Shown here piece after piece: positions 44,425-53,903 of a stretch of 64,000 nt of DNA. Position 1 is the first letter of the stretch; each line of letters begins with the position of its first letter. The stretch is from Desulforhopalus sp. (GTDB lineage Bacteria > Desulfobacterota > Desulfobulbia > Desulfobulbales > Desulfocapsaceae). Both the position numbers and the translations under genes were made by a program. The DNA lies in NCBI GenBank assembly GCA_030247675.1, contig JAOTRX010000011.1:62001-126000 (forward strand), in the 5' to 3' direction. The notes under the pieces were generated by a model that was given only the letters and a program-made list of their open reading frames with translations, was not told the DNA's origin and made no database searches.

Positions 44425-45525
44425 ATGATCGCCAGGAAGAAAACACGACAAATACATGTTGGCGCGGTTGCCATTGGCGGTGATGCCCCAGTATCGGTCC
44501 AATCGATGACAAATACCGATACTAAAGATGTTGAGCAAACCGTCGGTCAGATTGAACGCTTGCAATCGGCGGGCTGCGATATTGTTAGGGTTGCCGTCAT
44601 CGACAGCGATGCAGCCTCCTCCATCCGCTCGATTCATCAACAGATCTCAATCCCTTTAATTGCCGATATCCATTTTGATCATCGCCTGGCAATTGCTGCG
44701 ATGGAAAATGGTGCTGATGGAATTCGAATCAATCCTGGAAATCTCGGTGGCGAGGATAAACTCGCCAGGGTAGTTGATGCAGCTCTCATGCATAAAGTAC
44801 CCATTCGTGTAGGTGTCAACAGTGGTTCGATAGAAAAGGATCTTTTAAAGACATACGGCTATCCTTCTCCAGAAAATACCCAGGCGCTTATCGAAAGTGC
44901 TCTACGCAATGTCCGGCTTCTAGAAAAACACGGCTTTGAAGATATCAAAATCTCCATCAAATCAGCCGATGTTCTCACTACGATAAATGGCTATAAACAC
45001 CTCGCCGAAGTTACCGATTATCCTCTGCATCTCGGTGTTACCGAGGCGGGAGGGCTTATCGCCGGCACGGTAAAGTCGAGTGTGGCTTTGGGGGTCTTGC
45101 TTAATTTGGGAATAGGCGACACCTTGCGGATTTCCCTGACTCGTGACCCGGTCGAAGAAGTACGGGTCGGTTTTGAGCTGCTTCGCTCCCTGAAGATCCG
45201 TGAACGAGGGCCGGAGCTTATCTCCTGCCCTACATGTGGTCGAACCCGTATCGATTTATTTAGTCTCGCCGAGGCGGTTGAAAGGTATATTCAGACCATG
45301 GAGAGCCCTTTGAAGGTGGCCGTAATGGGTTGTGTCGTCAATGGGCCGGGTGAGGCAAAACAGGCTGATATCGGTGTTGCCGGCGGTAACGGCGTGGGAA
45401 TCATCTTTAAAAAGGGTGTAATCTGGAAGAAGGTGGGGGAAGATGAGCTGCTCACTGTTTTTATGGACGAATTGAAAAAGATGGAAGAAGAAGGGCGGAA
45501 AGAGCAAAAATCTGCTAAAAAATAA
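44425..45525 (+). CDS. ispG: 4-hydroxy-3-methylbut-2-enyl diphosphate synthase
   Basis: IspG (366 aa) is a 4Fe-4S enzyme that reduces MEcPP to HMBPP in the MEP isoprenoid pathway. The N-terminal TIM barrel begins with VSVQSMTNTDTKDVEQT. The cluster cysteines are in SCPTCGRTRIDL and GCVVNGPGEA of the C-terminal domain. A charged Lys/Glu-rich tail follows. The ATG lacks an obvious Shine-Dalgarno sequence. It is the third MEP or polyprenyl gene of this cluster. Confidence 0.96.
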   Translation: MIARKKTRQIHVGAVAIGGDAPVSVQSMTNTDTKDVEQTVGQIERLQSAGCDIVRVAVIDSDAASSIRSIHQQISIPLIADIHFDHRLAIAAMENGADGIRINPGNLGGEDKLARVVDAALMHKVPIRVGVNSGSIEKDLLKTYGYPSPENTQALIESALRNVRLLEKHGFEDIKISIKSADVLTTINGYKHLAEVTDYPLHLGVTEAGGLIAGTVKSSVALGVLLNLGIGDTLRISLTRDPVEEVRVGFELLRSLKIRERGPELISCPTCGRTRIDLFSLAEAVERYIQTMESPLKVAVMGCVVNGPGEAKQADIGVAGGNGVGIIFKKGVIWKKVGEDELLTVFMDELKKMEEEGRKEQKSAKK

Positions 45526-45605
45526 TCTTCTATCCATGAGCGCATCACCACAGCTGCAGTTGTGGAAGGATGCTGAATAATTTCAAAACTATACGGAAAT
45601 ACTTT

Positions 45606-47318
45606 ATGCGTTATTCTCAATTGTTGCTGCCGACTCTAAAGGAAGTGCCGGCTGATGCCGAGGTTGTGAGTCATGTACTGCTGTTAAGGGGCGGATTTAT
45701 CCGAAAACTCACGGCCGGTATTTATACCTATATGCCGATCGGGTTGGCAGCAATTCGCAAGGTTGAGAATATTGTCAGGGAGGAGATGAATCGCGCCGGT
45801 GCCCAGGAATTATTGATGCCGATGGTGCAGCCCGCAGATCTCTGGATGGAAACTGGACGTTATAAGAAATATGGGCCGGAGCTACTGCGGTTTCGCGATC
45901 GTCACGAGCGGGAGTCATGCCTGGGGCCGACCCATGAAGAGGTGATTACCGATATTGCAAGGAAGGAACTGCATTCTTACCGCGATCTTCCTATTAATCT
46001 TTACCAGATTCAAACCAAATTTCGCGACGAAATCCGGCCGCGTTTCGGACTTATGCGAGGCCGGGAGTTCATCATGAAGGATGCCTATTCCTTCGATATA
46101 AGTGATGCGGCGGCGGAGATTTCCTACCGGAAAATGTACGATGCCTATAAACGAATCTTCACGCGATGCGGTCTCGATTTTCGTGCGGTTCAGGCCGATT
46201 CCGGAGCGATTGGCGGCAGTTTCTCCCATGAATTCATGGTGCTGGCCAAAACTGGTGAGGATACCATTGTCGTCTGTAATAACTGTGACTACGCCGCCAA
46301 CATGGAGAAAGCGGTGGTGAGTTTGCGCGAAAGCACCTCGAAAGAGCCGTTAGCAGAGATGGCGAAGATTGAAACCCCCGGTAAACGCAAGGTTGGCGCA
46401 GTCTGCGAGTTCCTGGGAATTGGTCCCGAGCGGTTGGTTAAAACCCTGGTCTTTATTGCCGATGGGAAACCGGTCGCGGTGTTGGTGCGGGGCGACCGCG
46501 AGGTGGAAGAGGTGAAATTAAAGAACCTCTTGGGAGTGGCCGATGTGGCCATGGCTGAAGATCTTGAGGTCTTCAATGCCACGGGAGTGCCGACCGGCTA
46601 CCTCGGCCCGGTAGGAATAGCCATCCGGATCGTTGCCGACCAAGAAGTTGCGGCGATGCAGAATTTTTATACCGGAGCAAATGAAAAAAATTATCACCTG
46701 CAGAATGTCAACCTCGGGCGTGATTTCCAGGTTGAGGCGGTTGCCGATTTGCGTCAGATAACCACTGCCGATCCCTGTCCGGAATGCGGGGGTAACCTTG
46801 CGCTGACGGAAGGTATTGAGGTTGGCCATGTCTTTAAACTGGGTACAGGGTATTCAGAGTCGATGAACGCGACCTTCCAGGACAGCGATGGGCAGGAAAA
46901 ACATTTTGTCATGGGCTGTTACGGGATTGGGGTGAGCAGGGTGGTTGCCGCGGCCATTGAGCAGAATCATGATGAGAATGGCATAATTTTCCCGGTTCCT
47001 ATTGCACCGTATACGGTTATTGTCTTGAATCTTGGCGGCAAGGACGAGCAGCTTACCGCTGTCGCCGAAAAGCTCTACCAAGACCTGTTGGCCGCAGGCC
47101 TTGAAGTTCTGTTTGACGACCGTGATGAAAGACCAGGGTTGAAATTCAAAGACGCGGATTTATTGGGTATTCCGTATCGGCTCACGGTCGGAAAGAGCTA
47201 CACGAAAAACGGTAAGGTAGAGATGCGTCGGCGCAGAGACGGTGTTACCGAGGAGCTCTCACCCGATGAGGCAGTTACAATGTTGCATGCGAGAATCACG
47301 GCCGAACTTGTGAAATAG
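45606..47318 (+). CDS. proS: Prolyl-tRNA synthetase, bacterial type
   Basis: ProRS (570 aa) charges tRNA-Pro. It has class II motif 2 around GPTHEEVITDIARKE and FRDEIRPRFGLMRGREFIMKDAYSF, the YbaK-like editing insertion between about residues 225 and 380, motif 3 in GCYGIGVSRVVAA, and the C-terminal anticodon-binding domain. The frame opens earlier (45570), but the ATG at 45606 gives the family N-terminus MRYSQLLLPTLKEVP. Confidence 0.97.
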   Translation: MRYSQLLLPTLKEVPADAEVVSHVLLLRGGFIRKLTAGIYTYMPIGLAAIRKVENIVREEMNRAGAQELLMPMVQPADLWMETGRYKKYGPELLRFRDRHERESCLGPTHEEVITDIARKELHSYRDLPINLYQIQTKFRDEIRPRFGLMRGREFIMKDAYSFDISDAAAEISYRKMYDAYKRIFTRCGLDFRAVQADSGAIGGSFSHEFMVLAKTGEDTIVVCNNCDYAANMEKAVVSLRESTSKEPLAEMAKIETPGKRKVGAVCEFLGIGPERLVKTLVFIADGKPVAVLVRGDREVEEVKLKNLLGVADVAMAEDLEVFNATGVPTGYLGPVGIAIRIVADQEVAAMQNFYTGANEKNYHLQNVNLGRDFQVEAVADLRQITTADPCPECGGNLALTEGIEVGHVFKLGTGYSESMNATFQDSDGQEKHFVMGCYGIGVSRVVAAAIEQNHDENGIIFPVPIAPYTVIVLNLGGKDEQLTAVAEKLYQDLLAAGLEVLFDDRDERPGLKFKDADLLGIPYRLTVGKSYTKNGKVEMRRRRDGVTEELSPDEAVTMLHARITAELVK

Positions 47319-47325
47319 CTCTTTG

Positions 47326-49536
47326 ATGACGATGGCAAACGAATCGACAATAAATCCGCATGGGCTGAAGACCCTTGCGGCTACCTACCTGCAGGACGTT
47401 GATCTATCGCGGATTGATGATGCCTGGGAAATTGTCACCCGGGTTCATAAGGGAAGTCGCCATTTTTCCGGTGAGCTGTATGTTATACACCTTCTGGAAG
47501 TGGCCTCGACTCTCGCATCAATGCACCTTGACCTCGACACCATACTTGCCGGTCTGCTCCATGGAGTTCTGAAGCAGAAACGAGATGGCAAAGGGGAGGA
47601 AGTGACCGTTGAAGAGCTTGCACAAAAATTCGGCAAAGATGTTGCGGCAATAGTCGAAGGCTCCACTCGCATTACCCAGGTACAATACAACAGCAAACTG
47701 GCGAGTCAGGCGGAAAATCTCAGGAAAATGCTGCTGGCTATGGCGGCGGATATCCGAGTTTTGCTGGTAAAGCTGATTGATAGATTGCTGGACATGTTTC
47801 TCCTCGATATGGTTGATCGGGAGAAACAGGTTGACATTGCCAGGGAGACCATGGATGTTTATGCCCCCCTGGCAAGTCGACTCGGAATTGACTGGCTAAA
47901 AAGGGAACTTGAAGATCATGCCTTTAAATTTTTACACCCGGAGGAGCATTACGATCTCTCGCATAAGCTGGAAAGCTCTCTTGACGAACGTCAGAACTAT
48001 GTTGATGAAGTCATCAAGATTCTTCACGAAAAACTAGCACAGAGTGGGATTCAGCCTCTCCGCATAATTGGTCGGCCCAAGCATCTTTTCTCCATTTACA
48101 AAAAACTCATAGTCCAAAATATTCCTCTTGAGCGGGTCTATGATAAGGTCGCTTTCCGAATAATTGTTAACACTGTTAACGAGTGTTATGAGGCACTTGG
48201 GACTATTCACGCCAATTGGTCGCCGGTTCCCGGACGGATTAAGGATTTTATTTCTGTTCCGAAGGCCAATAACTACCAATCGATGCACACTACGGTGGTT
48301 GGGCCCCGTGACCACTTTATAGAAATTCAGATTCGCACTGAGGAAATGGACCGGGTCGCCCAAGAAGGAGTCGCGGCGCATTGGGCTTACAAAGAAGGGC
48401 AAAGGATTAATAAAAATGATGCCAAACTTTTCCGAGAACTGAAGAAGCTCGTTGCCTCGCTCCAGGAAGTCGAGGATCCCCGCGAATTTCTTGATAGCGT
48501 TGTCGGCGAGCTCTATGATCCGGAGATTTATGCCCTTACCCCGACCGGGGAGGTCAAGGAGTTTCCGATTGGCAGTTGTCCCATTGATTTTGCCTATTCT
48601 ATTCACACCGAGGTCGGCGACCGCTGCGTTGGCGCCAAGGTAAATGGCCGCCAGGTGCCCTTGAAATATCAGTTGCAGACTGGTGATATCGTTGAAATTA
48701 TCACCTCTCCAACCCAGCTTCCCCGCCGCGGCTGGCTGGACCTGGTGAAGACCAGCCGAGCGAGGACCAGAATTCGTTCCTGGTTGCGCCGTGAAGAGAA
48801 GGAGAAGGCCCTCAAGCTTGGCAGGGAGATCTGTGAACGTGAGATAAAAAAATACGATACTTCCCTGAAGAAGATCATTAAAAGCGGGCATATCCGGTTG
48901 ATTCTCAAGCAGCTGCGCTGCAACTCCTTGGATGATTTACTTGCCAAGGTCGGTAGCGGGGTGATCACTGTACAAAACCTTATAAAAGGTTTGCAACCAG
49001 CTGAGCTACGCAAGGAACAGGAGCAGCAGACGGCCGAAATGTCCCCGGAAGATTTGGCAAACCTCATGGTTAACCAGCAGGCCAGCGATGAGGAACCGGG
49101 GAAATCGGGCATCAAAATAGACGGTATTGACGGGATGCTGATGAAGATCAGTCAATGCTGCCAGCCTTTGCCTGGCGATCCCATCGTCGGATTTATCACA
49201 ATGGGTCGGGGTGTTTCTATCCACAAATCCGATTGCGTCAATCTGTTGAGCTCCGATCCCAAAAGGTGGATCGATGTCTCTTGGAGCGGTATTGCCGAAA
49301 AGATTTACCGGGTAGGAATTCACATCAGTGCGGAAAACCGGCGGGGTATTTTTGCAGAAATCAGTGGGGCTATCAGTGCTGATAATGCAAATATCGTCGA
49401 TATCTCTGCCCATACCACGGTTACAGACCGGGCGGAAATGACTATCTCTTTAGAAGTTGGAAATCTCGACCATCTCCAAACCTTGATGCTTCACCTGCGG
49501 CAGTTGGCAGCCGTTATTGCCGTCCGAAGGCTCTAA
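47326..49536 (+). CDS. RelA/SpoT-family (p)ppGpp synthetase with degenerate hydrolase domain
   Basis: A long RSH protein of about 736 aa. The N-terminal hydrolase-type domain keeps the fold (QAENLRKMLLAMAADIRVLLVKL), but the key HD pair reads His-Gly (LLHGVL, about residue 80), the EDT motif is missing, and RLHNM is changed to RLLDM. The synthetase domain appears whole: GRPKHLFSIYKKL near 245, GRIKDFISVPKANNYQSMHTT near 303, and EIQIRTEEMD. TGS (about 400-460) and C-terminal ACT domains follow. This predicts a synthetase-only, RelA-like enzyme. It follows proS directly. Confidence 0.92.
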   Translation: MTMANESTINPHGLKTLAATYLQDVDLSRIDDAWEIVTRVHKGSRHFSGELYVIHLLEVASTLASMHLDLDTILAGLLHGVLKQKRDGKGEEVTVEELAQKFGKDVAAIVEGSTRITQVQYNSKLASQAENLRKMLLAMAADIRVLLVKLIDRLLDMFLLDMVDREKQVDIARETMDVYAPLASRLGIDWLKRELEDHAFKFLHPEEHYDLSHKLESSLDERQNYVDEVIKILHEKLAQSGIQPLRIIGRPKHLFSIYKKLIVQNIPLERVYDKVAFRIIVNTVNECYEALGTIHANWSPVPGRIKDFISVPKANNYQSMHTTVVGPRDHFIEIQIRTEEMDRVAQEGVAAHWAYKEGQRINKNDAKLFRELKKLVASLQEVEDPREFLDSVVGELYDPEIYALTPTGEVKEFPIGSCPIDFAYSIHTEVGDRCVGAKVNGRQVPLKYQLQTGDIVEIITSPTQLPRRGWLDLVKTSRARTRIRSWLRREEKEKALKLGREICEREIKKYDTSLKKIIKSGHIRLILKQLRCNSLDDLLAKVGSGVITVQNLIKGLQPAELRKEQEQQTAEMSPEDLANLMVNQQASDEEPGKSGIKIDGIDGMLMKISQCCQPLPGDPIVGFITMGRGVSIHKSDCVNLLSSDPKRWIDVSWSGIAEKIYRVGIHISAENRRGIFAEISGAISADNANIVDISAHTTVTDRAEMTISLEVGNLDHLQTLMLHLRQLAAVIAVRRL

Positions 49537-49569
49537 GCAGAGGCTTCGGAGAGGGCGACAAGGTAGACC

Positions 49570-50067
49570 ATGACCTGCCACGTTTGCGGCAATGAGATGC
49601 CGGCGATGGGTTCCAGCTGTCCCTATTGCGGGGCAGCTATGGAGGAGCCGACTTGTGCGGGATCAACCGTATTCATCCACAAGACGGTCAACCTTGAGGT
49701 TGGCCGGCCAGTGGTGGAGGTTGCTTTAAAGCGGTGCCGCCTGGCACTCGATGAGGCAATTATGAATAAAGTTAGTATTATGACTTTGATTCACGGTTAT
49801 GGTTCAAGCGGCAAAGGTGGAGCGATACGAGCGGAGTGTCGTAATCTGCTCGATTATTTTAAAGAAAAAGGAATGATCAGCGATTACATTGCCGGCGAGG
49901 ATTTTCATAAAAAGTCAGGCAGAGTTAAGGCGCTTTTGCGACGGTATGCACAGCTTGCCAAAGATCGAAATCTTAACCAGGGGAATCAAGGGATTACCTT
50001 GGTGATCCTGTCCTTTTCTTTTCTGTTTATTTCCTGGCGGTTCTTTGTATCGACAGCAATTTTCTAA
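49570..50067 (+). CDS. Zinc-ribbon plus Smr-domain protein with hydrophobic tail
   Basis: A 165-residue protein. The N-terminus has a rubredoxin-like zinc ribbon (Cys3, Cys6, Cys17, Cys20). An Smr domain follows (about 37-145) with the loop HGYGSSGKGG at 75-84. Smr domains act as nucleases or nucleic-acid binders in mismatch-repair-like and ribosome-rescue proteins. After the last Smr strand (GITLVIL) come about 18 more hydrophobic residues rich in Phe, which may make a C-terminal membrane anchor. It lies 33 bp after relA. Function unknown. Confidence 0.75.
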   Translation: MTCHVCGNEMPAMGSSCPYCGAAMEEPTCAGSTVFIHKTVNLEVGRPVVEVALKRCRLALDEAIMNKVSIMTLIHGYGSSGKGGAIRAECRNLLDYFKEKGMISDYIAGEDFHKKSGRVKALLRRYAQLAKDRNLNQGNQGITLVILSFSFLFISWRFFVSTAIF

Positions 50068-50124
50068 GTATCTTGGCTGTTGTAAAATGCTCTTTGTTTA
50101 TTAACCTCTAGAGAGGAGTTTCTG

Positions 50125-50826
50125 ATGAAAAAATGTGTAATATCGGCAGTTTTTGGGATTTGTCTTGCCGCCCCCTGTATTTCCCAATCGGCCCCGCCAA
50201 CTAGCTTCGAGGATAAGCTTAGCTACAGCATGGGGTTCGAAGTGGGCAGCTACTTTAAAAATGCTGGTGGGGATATCCAGAAAGAGTTTCTCCTAATCGG
50301 CATTGAAGATGCCTTCAAGGGTACCAATCCGACCTTGAATGCAGACGAAATGCTGGCGGTAAAAAAGGAGTTTGCGAGCAAGATGCAGGCCAAACAAGTG
50401 GCCAAACTCGAAGAGATGAAGACTAAGAATAAGGCAGCTGGAGAAGGATATCTCGCTGAAAATAAAAAGAAGAAAGGCGTTAAGGTGACTGCCAGTGGTC
50501 TCCAGTATGAGGTCATTAAAAATGGTGATGGTAAAAATGCCGCACCAACCGACACGGTCAAAGTCGAATATGTCGGAAAGCTGATCGACGGAACGGAGTT
50601 TGACAGTACCGCAAAGCACGGCGAGCCGGCCGAGTTTCAGGTCGATCAGGTTATCAAGGGTTGGAGTGAGGCCTTGCAGCTGATGAGTGCTGGCTCTAAA
50701 CTGCATCTGGTGATTCCAACTGAATTGGCTTACGGTGAGAATGGCGCTGCGCCGATGATTGAGCCGAATTCGGTCCTGATCTTCGATGTGGAGATGCTTT
50801 CCATATCAAAGGCCACTCCTAAATAA
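50125..50826 (+). CDS. Periplasmic FKBP-type peptidyl-prolyl isomerase (FkpA/Mip-like)
   Basis: A 233-residue protein with a signal peptide (about residues 1-22, MKKCVISAVFGICLAAPC), so it probably acts in the periplasm. A helical FKBP_N dimerization domain follows (about 28-110, DKLSYSMGFEVGSYFKN) and then the FKBP domain with VKVEYVGKLIDGTEFDST and IPTELAYGENG. It resembles FkpA/Mip, which fold outer-membrane and periplasmic proteins. GAGAGGAG is the ribosome-binding site. A terminator lies 150 bp downstream. Confidence 0.93.
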   Translation: MKKCVISAVFGICLAAPCISQSAPPTSFEDKLSYSMGFEVGSYFKNAGGDIQKEFLLIGIEDAFKGTNPTLNADEMLAVKKEFASKMQAKQVAKLEEMKTKNKAAGEGYLAENKKKKGVKVTASGLQYEVIKNGDGKNAAPTDTVKVEYVGKLIDGTEFDSTAKHGEPAEFQVDQVIKGWSEALQLMSAGSKLHLVIPTELAYGENGAAPMIEPNSVLIFDVEMLSISKATPK

Positions 50827-50976
50827 GCCGCTCTCAAAGAGTCCCGCGGCTCTATCCATACCGAAATCAAGCAGGGTGGAAGAGATTGCGCTGGCAATAT
50901 CGCAAGAAAAAGTTTCGTCAGCCTGTCGTGGCTGTGAGTTGCAAGAAGCATAGGGGGAAAGCAAAATTTCCCCGCT

Positions 50977-51012
50977 GGCCGTCCGGGAGCGTATCCCGGG
51001 CGGCCTTTTTTT
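50977..51012 (+). terminator. Terminator after the FKBP gene
   Basis: Stem GGCCGTCCGGGA (50977-50988) with TCCCGGGCGGCC (50994-51005), one G-U pair, then seven T. It points on the plus strand and its T-run overlaps the stop codon of the converging permease gene. Confidence 0.9.
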
Positions 51013-52099
51013 AACGATCGTCTTTTGCCAGAAGAACGAGCCCGGCGATAGAGAAGATAATATGGATGCTTGTCGCTGCGATCACCGGTGAGACATAGCC
51101 GGCGGTGGCCAGCGATTGCAGCGCTCCCCAAATGCCCCAGGCAACAAAAGCCAGACCGCAACTAGCTGGAATAGCAATCGAAAGATCACGGCCCCACTTG
51201 CGGTAAGAAAACAGTAGGATGGGCAAGCCGAGGAGAAGCAGGGGGATGCCGAGAAGAATATAGGAAACACGGCCAAGAAAACTCGTCCAGGCGGCACGGA
51301 CCTCATGTTCGACCTCCGTCCGGCCGATTTCCTGGTACAGACCAAGTAGTGACTGTTCAGCCGATTTGTTTACGGGGATTAAAAAGTCTTCAGGTTTTTC
51401 AGGAAATTCGAACTCGTTGACTGAGTAATTATTGATGGTATAGCGGCCGTTCTCCTGGCGCTGCTGGATTTGACCATTGCGCAAGATCCAGTGATCAGTA
51501 TTTTTGTTCCATCTTGCAATACCGGCAGTTACAAGAGAGTCGATGTTATAGCTTTCATCCCACCTGGAGTAAGAAAAATTATAAAAAATATGATGTTTTG
51601 GATTGGGCCAAGCGAAGGAATAGAAGCCGTCGGCCCCCCGGTAATAATAGCGGTTGTTGCGGAGTATTCCTAGGGGCACCTTGCCTTTAAGCTGTTCGAA
51701 CCAGATAGTATTGGTCCTTGATACGGTTACCGGCAAAAGCCATTGGGCTGAAGCGACAAAAAGCAGAGTGAAAACAACCGAACCGATGACAATTGGGCGG
51801 ATGATCAGACGCAAAGGCAAGCCGCCGGCCTTCAGTGCAGTAAGCTCATTGGAGTGATTGAGAATGCCCAAGCTGATGACACCAGCGAGGAGAATAAAGA
51901 CAGGCCCCAGCTGGTCTACAATAAAAGGGATGGTAAGAAGAAAATATTCCAAGGCCAGTTTGAGGGGCTTGCCGGCGTTCACGAAGTCATCGTATTTCTC
52001 AAAGAAATCAACGAGGAGGTAAATGGCGACGAAACCACTGTTGACGGTTAAGAAATATTTGACAAACTGCTGAAGTAAATATCGGTTGAGCAGATTCAC
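51011..52099 (-). CDS. LptF/LptG-family LPS export permease
   Basis: A 362-residue membrane protein of the YjgP/YjgQ family, part of the LptB2FG ABC transporter that extracts lipopolysaccharide from the inner membrane. It has six expected membrane segments: three at the N-terminus starting RYLLQQFVKYFLTVNSGF, with NELTALKAGGLPL as coupling region, a large periplasmic jelly-roll domain (about 125-265), and three at the C-terminus. The partner permease gene is not in the window. It stands alone on the minus strand, convergent with the FKBP gene. LptG is the more likely identity, without certainty. Confidence 0.88.
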   Translation of the reverse strand: MNLLNRYLLQQFVKYFLTVNSGFVAIYLLVDFFEKYDDFVNAGKPLKLALEYFLLTIPFIVDQLGPVFILLAGVISLGILNHSNELTALKAGGLPLRLIIRPIVIGSVVFTLLFVASAQWLLPVTVSRTNTIWFEQLKGKVPLGILRNNRYYYRGADGFYSFAWPNPKHHIFYNFSYSRWDESYNIDSLVTAGIARWNKNTDHWILRNGQIQQRQENGRYTINNYSVNEFEFPEKPEDFLIPVNKSAEQSLLGLYQEIGRTEVEHEVRAAWTSFLGRVSYILLGIPLLLLGLPILLFSYRKWGRDLSIAIPASCGLAFVAWGIWGALQSLATAGYVSPVIAATSIHIIFSIAGLVLLAKDDR

Positions 52100-52738
52100 T
52101 CAAAACCTCGCAAAGGAAACAATTGACAACAGGGTTCCACGCCACAAAACCAGAGCCCGCTATTCACCTCAGAAGAAGGAGGTTGCGTAGCACCTCGGTA
52201 GTAATTCAGGGAAGAGGCCTCTCGCCAGTTTGGTAATGATTAAGGAGGTATTCTTTTCTAGCTTTCCACATTGGTCAACGCCAAGGATACGTGGCCCAAG
52301 GTACATTATTGCCGACCTTCTGTCGAGGGAGGCCTATTGCGGCATTGGTTCAGTTGTAGGTAACATTATCACTGGTCTGCGTCAATATCGGCCTTCGTGT
52401 ACCATGGCAATTTTTCAAGGTCTTGCATTGCGTGTCATGGCTATGGTATAGTCGATCCCTGTATTAGAGCCTTTTGGGTTTGAACTAGTTGGAGTTATTA
52501 GATATTGGCTGGTGCTGAACTGTTCTGTTTGCACTGTTGTGCGGGAATTGGACAGGACGTATTTCAACAGGAGGTGGCTGGTATTGAGGAATGCGATCGA
52601 TGGTTGTCGTCTTGCCTTGCAAGATTTCAGCTGAGGAGATCGATTGCGGCGAGATTATGCAATGGTAAACGGGCTGCTTGGGTTCACCGCTTGTTCACTT
52701 GGTTGCGTCTTTAGTCCAATACCACTGTTACCGTATTT
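52100..52738. other. Gene-poor stretch between the Lpt permease and the DHH gene
   Basis: About 640 bp without a convincing gene. Two plus-strand frames are open (52236-52451 and 52505-52714) but show no family likeness, biased composition and no convincing start sites. The part next to the permease must hold its promoter, and a promoter for the downstream DHH gene is also expected, but neither is clear by eye. Confidence 0.5.
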
Positions 52739-53758
52739 ATGGCGCACAAGCGAAAGAAAAAAGACCCTTCCCAGTGCAAACAACCGGTAAAAAGTACTGC
52801 TTCGGATCGTTTGCATGCCTTCTGGAGTCTCTTCGTCAAAGAAGATGATGTACTTGTCCTCATTAACGCCGATCCTGACGCCCTGGCTGCTGCCTTGGCG
52901 GTTAGAAGGCTGCTCCGCTACAAGGTCAAGAGCGTAACAATTGCCCATCCCAACGAGATCAGGCGCCTCAATAATATGGCGATGGTCGAAAGGCTGAAGA
53001 TACCTCTTGAGCGTTTGAAAGACATCAAGATTGAAAATTACAGTAAGCGGGTGATGGTTGATTCTCAGCCGGATCACTTGCCCTGTTTCGAAAAAATCAA
53101 GATACACGCGGTCATCGATCACCACCCAGCCGGCCATGTTGAGGGGGTGGAGTTTGTTGACATCCGCCCGGAGTATGGGGCGACCTCCTCCATGGCGGTT
53201 GAGTATCTGCGGGCTGCCGGTATGAAACCTTCGGTGGCTCTCGCCACCGCCCTATTTTACGGGATAAAGGTAGACACCCACGATTTTGAGCAAAAATCGG
53301 TTCTTGCCGATGGCATTTCCTTCCGCTATCTTTTTAATATTGCCAACAGAGATTTGGTTCGAAAGTTCGAACTCACCGATTTGCGGCGTTCAGAGCTTCG
53401 ATACTTTGCCCTGGCATTGGCTGAACTGAAATATTCCAAAGGACGATACTTTACCCACCTGGGTAGGGTGAGAAGTCCCGACGTTCTTGTGATTGTTGCA
53501 GATTTTCTCAATCATGTTGGGGAGATAGACTGGGCATTCGTGTCAGGAATTCATGGTGAAAAGTTGGTGGTGATCTTTCGATGCGATGGGTACCGCAAAA
53601 ATGCTGGAAAACTCGCGGAAAGGATATTCGGACTCATCGGATCGGCAGGTGGCCATAAGGGTGCGGCACGGGCTGAGATTCCGCTAAAAAGCCTGCAACT
53701 TGGTGAAAAGGAGTTTACTTCTGATACGCTGAAGCGTGTTATTATGCATCATATTTAA
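52739..53758 (+). CDS. DHH-family phosphoesterase-like protein
   Basis: A 339-residue protein of the DHH/DHHA1 superfamily (NrnA/RecJ-like), whose members degrade oligonucleotides, pAp or c-di-nucleotides with manganese. The name-giving motif is present as VIDHHPAGH (about residue 124), with VMVDSQPDH before it and DIRPEYGATSSMAVEYL after it. The first metal motif reads NADPDALAAA, with Leu where the usual His stands, so the metal site may be changed. The C-terminal DHHA1-like part ends with GSAGGHKGAARAEIP. Lys/Arg-rich N-terminus. Partner genes downstream are glycogen-related. Confidence 0.85.
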   Translation: MAHKRKKKDPSQCKQPVKSTASDRLHAFWSLFVKEDDVLVLINADPDALAAALAVRRLLRYKVKSVTIAHPNEIRRLNNMAMVERLKIPLERLKDIKIENYSKRVMVDSQPDHLPCFEKIKIHAVIDHHPAGHVEGVEFVDIRPEYGATSSMAVEYLRAAGMKPSVALATALFYGIKVDTHDFEQKSVLADGISFRYLFNIANRDLVRKFELTDLRRSELRYFALALAELKYSKGRYFTHLGRVRSPDVLVIVADFLNHVGEIDWAFVSGIHGEKLVVIFRCDGYRKNAGKLAERIFGLIGSAGGHKGAARAEIPLKSLQLGEKEFTSDTLKRVIMHHI

Positions 53759-53903
53759 TGTTATTTTGATTTTTCCCTCCTGAAGGGTTGCACATGGGGC
53801 CAATTGCCTTTACCATAAGGTAATTTCTTTGATAAGAGCGGTGAATAGTTGATTATTCCCCTCGTGGTTTTATCGAGGCCCAACGTCCTCCTTGAGGTGC
53901 AAT

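Noticed and set aside
48034..48891. 285-codon minus-strand ORF in the relA gene
   Set aside because: It is antisense to the conserved synthetase and TGS domains, whose protein sequence is clearly real.
52230..52714. Two small plus-strand ORFs in the gap before the DHH gene
   Set aside because: They have no recognisable domains, poor starts and biased composition. Described as a gap only.
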